From NCBI GenBank assembly GCA_934148985.1, contig CAKPDO010000001.1, positions 1-64,000 on the forward strand: a DNA stretch of 64,000 bases, read 5' to 3'. The notes under the pieces are model-generated. The model saw nothing but the letters and a program-made list of their open reading frames with translations, was not told the origin of the DNA and did not search any database. Both the position numbers and the translations under genes were made by a program. Source of the stretch: an uncultured Clostridia bacterium. GTDB taxonomy: Bacteria; Bacillota; Clostridia; TANB77; CAG-508. Positions 58,141 to 64,000 of the stretch are shown here, in pieces (the stretch's first letter is position 1; each line of letters opens with the position of its first letter).

Positions 58141-60423
58141 ATGATAAAAATGAAAAATAAGATAATATTGGTATGTGTAATAATATGTATGTTATTTGGA
58201 ACAAAAGTATATGCTTTAGATGAATCAAATAGCACAAAATTATTATATCAAGATGCTACTATTAATGAAGATGGAAGTATTTATGTAAAAGAAGTTGTGT
58301 GGCAAAATGGTAAATATAATGGATTTTATGCTAAAAAAATTTTTTCGAGATATGATGTGTATCCGTTTACAGGAATATATAGTAATTTTTCTGGAGACTC
58401 AGAAATATATAATGCTACAGGAATAACGGATGTAAAAGTATACGATATTTCGCAAGCAAATTTTTTATCAATCGATGATATGAACAATAAAGAAAATGAG
58501 TATAAGAGAGTAGATAGTGCATCAAATGGAAAATATGGTGTTTATACTGTTTCTAATAATAAAAGGTCAATAGAAATAAATGTTTTTTGCCCATCAAAAA
58601 AGAAAAAGGTAATTTATAGAGAATATGTAATACACGACGCTGTTGTTGTGCATAATGATATTGCCGAACTGTATTGGTGTTTTCTTGAAACAAATGAAAA
58701 ATTTTTAGATTACCAGTTAAAAGTGCATTTACCTAAAGAAGACAAAAATGTAATGGTATGGTCACATGGACCTTCATCGGGATATTGCACAATTGATGAT
58801 TATAAGACACTATCTTTAAAAGATAGTGAAGTTAATGAAAATAGTTATGAAACCATAAGAATAATGTTTAACAAAGAATTAGTACCTAATGGAACAAAAA
58901 AATCAAATGTAGATGGAAAAGATTACATTTTACAATATGAAAATGCTGTGGCAAATCCAGAAACAGCATTAGATGAAGAAAACAAAACAGAAATAGAAAA
59001 TAAACTAAGTCAGGCGTTTGTAGAATTAAATAAGAAAGCTACAATTTATTGGTATAATATAGCTCAAGAGTTAATAGAAAAAGTAAAATGGGATGATTCA
59101 TTAAAAACGGAGTATGAAAAAAAATTAGAAGCTTTTTACGAAGAAGCTAATGATGATTGGAAAAGAAGTATAGAAGAAGAATATAATTACATGATACAAA
59201 ATAAAAATTTTGCTGAATACAAAATAAACTCATTTATATCAAGCATTGATAAAGGCATTGATGAAAATTTGAAAAGCGAATATTATGAAAAAATAAATCG
59301 AATCCAAAAACAAAAGAAAGAAAGAGATTTGAAAAATAAACAAAAAATAGTAAAAACAGTTGCTATAGTATATTATATTTTTGGAGTTATTTGCATATTA
59401 GTATTGATAAAAATATTTTTCGAAAAAAGGATATATTATAATAAATATTACAGAGACTTCCCAAGTGATGATAGAGCATATATAATAGATTATTTAATGA
59501 ATAAAAAAGTTACGGGAAAAACTTTTTCTGCTGCAATACTTGATTTAATATCAAAAAAGAAAATACAGATAGAAAAAAATAAAGATGATGAAAACGACTA
59601 TAACTTAATTTTAAAGGATACTAAATCTAGTAGAACTATGGTAGAAAATACTGTTGTTAAAATATTGTTTGAAGTTATTGGAAGGAACAATATTTGCTCA
59701 ATAAAAAGTTTAAAAGATTTTGCAGCTGAGCCAAGAAAAATAGATGAATATGTCTATGCTTTTTATGAATTTAAAGAGAACGTATTAAGAGAAATTTATT
59801 ATAAAGAATATTTTAAAAAAGATAACATTTATACAAAAATATTACAAAAGAGTCCATTGATAGTAGGAATAATATGCTTTATATTAGGTCTATTTATAAG
59901 TGAAAATGGATATATTGATATATTAAATTACTATGGATTAGTAATGATATTAAGTTTAATAGATTACAAAATATTAGCTTTAGATAAAAGAAGAACTAAA
60001 AAAGGAAAATTTGAATATTCTAAGTGGTTAGCACATAAAAGATTTCTAAACGACTTTGGAAATTTTAGCGAAAAGGAACTTCCTGAAATAATATTATGGG
60101 AAAGATATCTTGCTACAGCGACAGCACTTGGGTGTTCAAAAAAAGTATTAAAGCAAATGGTAAAACATATTGATTTTACATTGCCGGAAACAGAAAAATA
60201 TAGATATGTTTTGGGAGAATATTATAATTATATGGCTTTAAGAAAATTAGAAAATGATCTACATAGATTAATAAAAAATGCACAAAAAGAAGCAAATAGA
60301 AGAAATTTATATAAAAATTCAAATTCTTCAAAAATAGATTCATATACATCTGGTTCTGGATTCGGTGGAAGTTCATCTTCTGGCGGAAAAGGAGGCGGAG
60401 GAGGAAAAATGGGTCGCTTTTAA
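58141..60423 (+). CDS. DUF2207 predicted membrane protein
   Basis: A 760-residue membrane protein. Signal peptide (about 5-24, KIILVCVIICMLFGTKVYA), large extracytoplasmic DUF2207 domain (about 28-270, KLLYQDATINEDGSIYVKEV; MVWSHGPSSGYCTIDDYK), a helical region (280-400), membrane segments at about 410-430 and 580-620, and a long cytoplasmic part. The C-terminus ends in a Gly/Ser-rich tail with GSGFGGSSSSGGKGGGGGKM, a hallmark of the family. Function unknown. The start was set from the ribosome-binding site aaaaagga. Confidence 0.85.
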   Translation: MIKMKNKIILVCVIICMLFGTKVYALDESNSTKLLYQDATINEDGSIYVKEVVWQNGKYNGFYAKKIFSRYDVYPFTGIYSNFSGDSEIYNATGITDVKVYDISQANFLSIDDMNNKENEYKRVDSASNGKYGVYTVSNNKRSIEINVFCPSKKKKVIYREYVIHDAVVVHNDIAELYWCFLETNEKFLDYQLKVHLPKEDKNVMVWSHGPSSGYCTIDDYKTLSLKDSEVNENSYETIRIMFNKELVPNGTKKSNVDGKDYILQYENAVANPETALDEENKTEIENKLSQAFVELNKKATIYWYNIAQELIEKVKWDDSLKTEYEKKLEAFYEEANDDWKRSIEEEYNYMIQNKNFAEYKINSFISSIDKGIDENLKSEYYEKINRIQKQKKERDLKNKQKIVKTVAIVYYIFGVICILVLIKIFFEKRIYYNKYYRDFPSDDRAYIIDYLMNKKVTGKTFSAAILDLISKKKIQIEKNKDDENDYNLILKDTKSSRTMVENTVVKILFEVIGRNNICSIKSLKDFAAEPRKIDEYVYAFYEFKENVLREIYYKEYFKKDNIYTKILQKSPLIVGIICFILGLFISENGYIDILNYYGLVMILSLIDYKILALDKRRTKKGKFEYSKWLAHKRFLNDFGNFSEKELPEIILWERYLATATALGCSKKVLKQMVKHIDFTLPETEKYRYVLGEYYNYMALRKLENDLHRLIKNAQKEANRRNLYKNSNSSKIDSYTSGSGFGGSSSSGGKGGGGGKMGRF

Positions 60424-60446
60424 TAAAAATAGGAAAGAGGTAAAAA

Positions 60447-61112
60447 ATGGAATTTATAGTAGCTGTTGATGGACCCGCAGGAAGCGGAAAAGGAACAATA
60501 ACAAAATTAGTAGGAGAAAGGGAAAATCTAGTATACATAGATACGGGAGCGTTATATAGATGTGTAACATTAGCTATGTTAAGAAAAAATATAGGACTAG
60601 AAGACTTAGAACAAATACAAGAAATATTGAACACAATAGATATTGAATTTAAACAAGAAAATGGCGAAAAGAAAGTATATTTAAATAATGAAAATGTATC
60701 AAAAGAAATAAGAGAAGCGGCAGTAAATAAATTTGTATCGCAAGTATCACATATAGTGATTGTAAGAGAGGCAATAACGGATTTGTCAAGAAAAATAGCT
60801 AAAGGGAAAAAAGTAATAATGGAAGGTAGGGATATTGGAACAAATGTATTTCCAAATGCAGATGTAAAAATATATTTAGATGCAACTCCAGAAGAAAGGG
60901 CTAGAAGAAGACAAAAACAAAATGAAGAAAAGGGAATAAATATACCTTTTGAAGAAATAGTAGAAAACATAAAATTTAGAGATAATAATGACAAAACAAG
61001 CAAAGTTGCACCATTAAAACAAGCTGAAGATGCAATATATATTGATTCAAGCAATATGACAATTGAAGAAGTTGCTGAAAAAGTAATAGAAATAATAAAA
61101 AAAAGAAGATAG
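60447..61112 (+). CDS. cmk: Cytidylate kinase
   Basis: Phosphorylates CMP and dCMP. It has 221 residues. The P-loop is VAVDGPAGSGKGTITKLVGE (about 4-23). The CMP-binding segment is VYIDTGALYRCVTLAMLRKN. The late motifs are VIMEGRDIGTNVFPNADVKI and ATPEERARRRQKQNEEKGIN. The order cmk-plsC is conserved in Clostridia (often with ispH and rpsA, not seen here). Ribosome-binding site aaagagg. Confidence 0.96.
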   Translation: MEFIVAVDGPAGSGKGTITKLVGERENLVYIDTGALYRCVTLAMLRKNIGLEDLEQIQEILNTIDIEFKQENGEKKVYLNNENVSKEIREAAVNKFVSQVSHIVIVREAITDLSRKIAKGKKVIMEGRDIGTNVFPNADVKIYLDATPEERARRRQKQNEEKGINIPFEEIVENIKFRDNNDKTSKVAPLKQAEDAIYIDSSNMTIEEVAEKVIEIIKKRR

Positions 61113-61124
61113 GAATGATGAAAA

Positions 61125-61724
61125 ATGTATAAAGTAGTAAGAATCATATGTAATTTTTTTATATTTATATATTGTAAAATAGTATACAGAGTAAAAGTAG
61201 TTGGAACTGAAAACATACCCAAAACAGGGGCAGTAATATTTTGCGCAAACCATAAAAGTTTTTTAGATCCACCTCTATTAGAAGTAACATGCAAAAGAAA
61301 AGACACTAGGTTTGTTGCTAAAGAAGAACTAGCCAAAAATAAATTTCTTGCATTTTTAGGAAAAGTATTTGATGTAATTTTAGTTAAAAGAAATGATAAG
61401 GATTTTGGGCCAATGAAAGAATCATTAAAAACTTTAAAAGATGGAAAATGTTTAGCTATATTTCCAGAAGGAACTAGAAATGGACTAAAAAAAGGATTAA
61501 AGCCAAAAACTGGTGTTGCATATTTTGCATTGAATTCAAATGCTACTGTAATACCTGTTGGAATAAAAGGTGGAGAAAAACCATTTAAAAAGGCTACAAT
61601 TACTTATGGTAAGCCATTAGATTTAGAGGGGTATAAAGGAAATAGAGAACTTAAAAAGGACAAAGAAGTTTTAGTAGAAGTTACCGGAAAAATAATGGAT
61701 AAAATAATTGAATTAACAAAATAA
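61125..61724 (+). CDS. plsC: 1-acyl-sn-glycerol-3-phosphate acyltransferase
   Basis: Makes phosphatidic acid in membrane lipid synthesis. It has 199 residues. An N-terminal membrane-associated helix (CNFFIFIYCKIVYRVKV) is followed by the catalytic NHKSFLDPPLL motif (NHxxxxD), KEELAKNKFLAFLGKVFDVI, and the FPEGTRNGLKKGLKPKTGVA substrate motif. It follows cmk by 12 bases, in one operon. Its ribosome-binding site is weak. Confidence 0.94.
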   Translation: MYKVVRIICNFFIFIYCKIVYRVKVVGTENIPKTGAVIFCANHKSFLDPPLLEVTCKRKDTRFVAKEELAKNKFLAFLGKVFDVILVKRNDKDFGPMKESLKTLKDGKCLAIFPEGTRNGLKKGLKPKTGVAYFALNSNATVIPVGIKGGEKPFKKATITYGKPLDLEGYKGNRELKKDKEVLVEVTGKIMDKIIELTK

Positions 61725-61841
61725 AAATTTAATTTTAATACTTTTAGAGGAAATGTAAAAAAAAAACTACACAAAAGCCAAAAAATATGGTACAATGTAA
61801 AACGAAAAAGAAATAGAGAAAAAATTAAAGGAGGAATAAAA

Positions 61842-62567
61842 ATGTCGGGGCATTCAAAATGGAACAACATTCAAGCAAAAAAAGGAAAGGCAGATGCAGC
61901 AAGGGGAAAAATCTTTACAAAACTAGGTAGAGAATTACTAGTAGCAGTAAAAGCAGGTGGACCAGACCCAGCTGGAAATTCAAAATTAAAAGATGTAATT
62001 GCAAAATGTAAGGCAGCAAATATGCCAAATGATACAATAAACAATGCAATAAAAAAAGCTTCTGGAGAGGGAAGCACAGCAATATATGAGGAAATAACAT
62101 ATGAAGGTTATGGACCAAACGGTGTAGCAGTAATAGTAGAAGCAAGTACAGACAACAGGAATAGAACAGCCGCAGATGTAAGACACGTATTTGATAAGGC
62201 TGGAGGAAATTTAGGAACAACTGGATGTGTATCATATATGTTTAGTCAAAAAGGAATAATTGTAATAGAAAAAGAAAATTGCAAATTATCTGAAGATGAA
62301 TTAATGATGCAAGCACTAGAATTTGGAGCAGAAGACTTTGAAGCAGATGAAGATGTCTATGAAATCACAACAGCACCATCTGATTTTTCATCAGTTAGAG
62401 AAAGCTTAGAAGGTCTTGGACTTGAATTCGTAGAAGCGTCTGTACAAATGGTACCATCTACAACAGTAGCTTTAGATGAGCATGGAGTAGAAAAAATGAA
62501 TAGATTAATAGACAACTTAAATGATTTAGATGATGTTATGAACATATATCATAATTGGGAAGAATAA
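61842..62567 (+). CDS. yebC: YebC/PmpR family protein
   Basis: A 241-residue protein beginning [20 protein letters not shown], the universal YebC start. YebC family members act as transcription regulators or as translation factors that help ribosomes through proline stretches. Central motifs are [20 protein letters not shown] and [20 protein letters not shown]. The C-terminal part has [21 protein letters not shown] strong ribosome-binding site (aaaggagg) precedes it. A TACAAT at about 61792 suggests its own promoter. Confidence 0.95.
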   Translation: MSGHSKWNNIQAKKGKADAARGKIFTKLGRELLVAVKAGGPDPAGNSKLKDVIAKCKAANMPNDTINNAIKKASGEGSTAIYEEITYEGYGPNGVAVIVEASTDNRNRTAADVRHVFDKAGGNLGTTGCVSYMFSQKGIIVIEKENCKLSEDELMMQALEFGAEDFEADEDVYEITTAPSDFSSVRESLEGLGLEFVEASVQMVPSTTVALDEHGVEKMNRLIDNLNDLDDVMNIYHNWEE

Positions 62568-62639
62568 AATAAGTTCTAAAATGAAAAAGAATGCATATAA
62601 TATTTAATAGATATTATATGTATTTTTTTTATTGGGAAA

Positions 62640-63549
62640 GTGATTAAATTGATTAAAGATGTAATGGAATATCTTCCAATAGATATAAAAGAGAAAATAG
62701 AAAAATTAAAAGAAGAACAAGAAAAAATCGAAGAAATTAGAGTAAGAGTGAACCAAAATTTAAGTTTAAAAATAGGACAAGAAATGAGGTGCACATCACA
62801 TAAAATAACAAAACAGGAAATTGAAGAAATATTTGAAAATATTTGTGAAAAATCAGTCTATTCATATACAAAGCAAATATCGGAAGGATTTATTACAATA
62901 AGAGGTGGAAATAGGGTAGGAATAACTGGCTCGTGTGTTATAAAAAATGGAAAAGTTGAAAATATAAATGGTATATCTAGTTTAAATATAAGAATTGCAA
63001 AACAAATAAAAGATGCGTCGTTGCCAATTTTAAAAGACGTAATTGATATAGAAAATTCAAGTGTATTTAATACAATGATAGTATCTAGTCCAGGGGCTGG
63101 AAAAACAACGATTTTGAGAGATTTAATTAGGAAAATTTCGAACCGGAATGCCAGAAATAGATTTCCCACCGAAAGTATGCGGAATAGTAGATGAAAGAAG
63201 TGAAATTGCAGCAATGTATAGAGGAGTACCGCAAAATGATATTGGAATGTTTTCTGATGTAATAGACAATGTTCCTAAATCTATTGGAATAAATATGCTA
63301 ATAAGGTCTATGGCACCTGAAATAATTGTATGTGATGAAATTGGCGGAAATGAAGACATAGAGGCAATAGAAAAAATGGCTCTTAGTGGTGTTAAGGGAA
63401 TATTTACAGCTCATGGTGGAAGCATAGAAGAAATTTATCAAAATGAAAATTTAAAAAGATTAATTGATTCAAAAATTATTAGAAAAATCATAATATTAGA
63501 TTCAAAACAAAAAGGAAAAATAAAGGAAACAATAGATGTTCTAAAATAA
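62640..63549 (+). CDS. spoIIIAA: Stage III sporulation protein AA, with a CGG +1 shift
   Basis: The ATPase of the SpoIIIA-SpoIIQ feeding-tube channel, related to type II/IV secretion ATPases. The N-terminal part includes EEIFENICEKSVYSYTKQIS and GFITIRGGNRVGITGSCVIK. Walker A is IVSSPGAGKTTILRDLIRKI. Then in-frame CGG at 63144 shifts +1, giving KISN-G-MPEIDFPPKVCGIV and the family sequence DERSEIAAMYRGVPQNDIGM. Walker B follows (EIIVCDEIGGNEDIEAI). The shifted product has 302 residues, the usual size. Start GTG. It is the first gene of the spoIIIA operon. Confidence 0.94.
63144..63146 (+). other. CGG +1 shift site in spoIIIAA
   Basis: Codon 169 is CGG in frame 0 (aac CGG aat). CGGA read as Gly gives ISN-G-MPEIDFPPKV. 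Confidence 0.9.
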
Positions 63550-63581
63550 AAATTTACGCATATAAATATATGGGAGGAATT

Positions 63582-64000
63582 ATGGAATATTTTAGATACA
63601 TATTTTTAATATTTATACTTACAGGAAGTACAAGCATAGGATTTTTACTGTCAAAAAGTTATATTGAAAGATTAAATGAATTAAAAAGTTTACAAAATGC
63701 TGTTTCAATATTACAAAATAAAATTAGATTTACATGCAAACCATTGATAGAAATTTTCGAAGAGCTTGCGGTAATTAAAAAAAATGAAAAAATATCTGAG
63801 ATATTTAAAAAGATGGCAGAAAAATTGAAAAATAAGAAAACTGAAGTTGCTTGGAATGAAGCGGTTTTGGAAGAAAGATTTTACCTTAATCTTAAAGCTG
63901 AAGACATTAATTTAATCTTATCTCTAGGCAATATGCTTGGAAAAACTGATGTAGAGGGACAAATGAGTGAAATAAACCAGTTTTGTAGTTTAATAAATGA
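63582..64000 (+). CDS. spoIIIAB: Stage III sporulation protein AB, partial
   Basis: The first 139 codons; the gene runs off the window. N-terminal membrane helix (YIFLIFILTGSTSIGFLLS), then ERLNELKSLQNAVSILQNKI and LILSLGNMLGKTDVEGQMSE, which is typical of SpoIIIAB. SpoIIIAB is an inner-membrane platform-like protein (GspF-like) of the mother-cell/forespore channel. It follows spoIIIAA by 32 bases with ribosome-binding site gggagg, in the conserved operon order. Confidence 0.93.
   Translation, partial: MEYFRYIFLIFILTGSTSIGFLLSKSYIERLNELKSLQNAVSILQNKIRFTCKPLIEIFEELAVIKKNEKISEIFKKMAEKLKNKKTEVAWNEAVLEERFYLNLKAEDINLILSLGNMLGKTDVEGQMSEINQFCSLIN

Noticed and set aside
60176..61336. 386-residue minus-strand frame
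   Set aside because: It is antisense to the end of the DUF2207 gene, cmk and plsC, with hydrophobic low-complexity content and no ribosome-binding site. A shadow of real genes.
1047..63146. Sequencing or assembly error as the cause of all CGG frameshifts
   Set aside because: An error process that inserts C before GG would also hit GG in other codon phases and outside genes, giving frameshifts not at in-frame glycines. All clear sites are at in-frame glycine positions, on both strands and with varied flanks. Raw reads would still settle it.
1047..63146. CGG reassigned to another amino acid or to stop without a frame change
   Set aside because: Replacing CGG by any single residue leaves the downstream sequence in the wrong frame. 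Only a +1 step restores the families.
4955..63549. TGA reassigned to Trp or Gly
   Set aside because: TGA ends well-defined genes at the expected place (relE, hisS, radA, uvrB), and no conserved gene needs read-through of TGA.

Overview
This is an AT-rich, spore-forming member of the Clostridia, probably an uncultured gut lineage. The evidence is the strong A/T bias, clean -35/-10 promoters and Shine-Dalgarno sites, and sporulation genes spread along the window: spoVM, ytfI/ytfJ (gerW), sigH, spoIVB, spoIIIAA and spoIIIAB. No tRNA, rRNA, CRISPR array or insertion sequence was found.

Most striking signal: every apparent frameshift in a conserved gene occurs at an in-frame CGG codon, always +1, and always restores the family sequence if the four bases CGGA or CGGT are read as one glycine. 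I count 13 such sites, plus one near a 3' end, in nine genes on both strands: the DGR reverse transcriptase, ytfJ, nth (2), spoIVB (2), smpB (2), trmD (1-2), a DUF1016 nuclease, uvrB (2) and spoIIIAA. Several lie inside essential motifs, such as the UvrB Walker A loop. Reading by eye, I found no conserved gene that uses CGG as arginine. Three odd genes (8786-9649, 9768-10115, 54607-55353) do have in-frame CGG and look foreign. This suggests that CGG is decoded as a programmed +1 shift or a four-base glycine codon.

Layout. 1-2050: a diversity-generating retroelement with the 3' end of its target gene, Avd, reverse transcriptase and two template-like repeats. 2147-2569: RNase P RNA. 2640-5680: ytfI-ytfJ, nth, spoVM and a RelBE-type toxin-antitoxin pair. 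5854-8733: a coiled-coil protein and uvrC. 8786-10115: a foreign-looking gene pair with near-identical promoters. 10216-12198: a probable riboswitch and terminator ahead of an unknown gene. 12402-15514: a dockerin-bearing cell-wall hydrolase next to a membrane-anchored cohesin-like protein. 15670-19592: mreB/mbl, spoIVB, fba, smpB. 19728-27003: a metabolic and regulatory run including dut, murI, sigH and hisS. 27096-34460: mutS2 (minus strand), then ylxM-ffh-rpsP-khpA-rimM-trmD-rplS-trmB. 34560-34836: a candidate type I toxin-antitoxin locus. 34973-44973: accessory genes including a LytTR-regulated ABC exporter and a sigma/anti-sigma-like pair. 45028-54482: a sua5 remnant, uvrB, ysxC, serS, radA, comF and a KAP NTPase. 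54607-56626: an FGE-like gene and a toxin-antitoxin cassette between direct repeats. 56716-64000: murA, a DUF2207 protein, cmk-plsC, yebC and the start of the spoIIIA operon.

Together the window covers DNA repair (uvrB, uvrC, nth, radA, mutS2), translation and protein export, sporulation, envelope functions, and several small selfish or stress modules.
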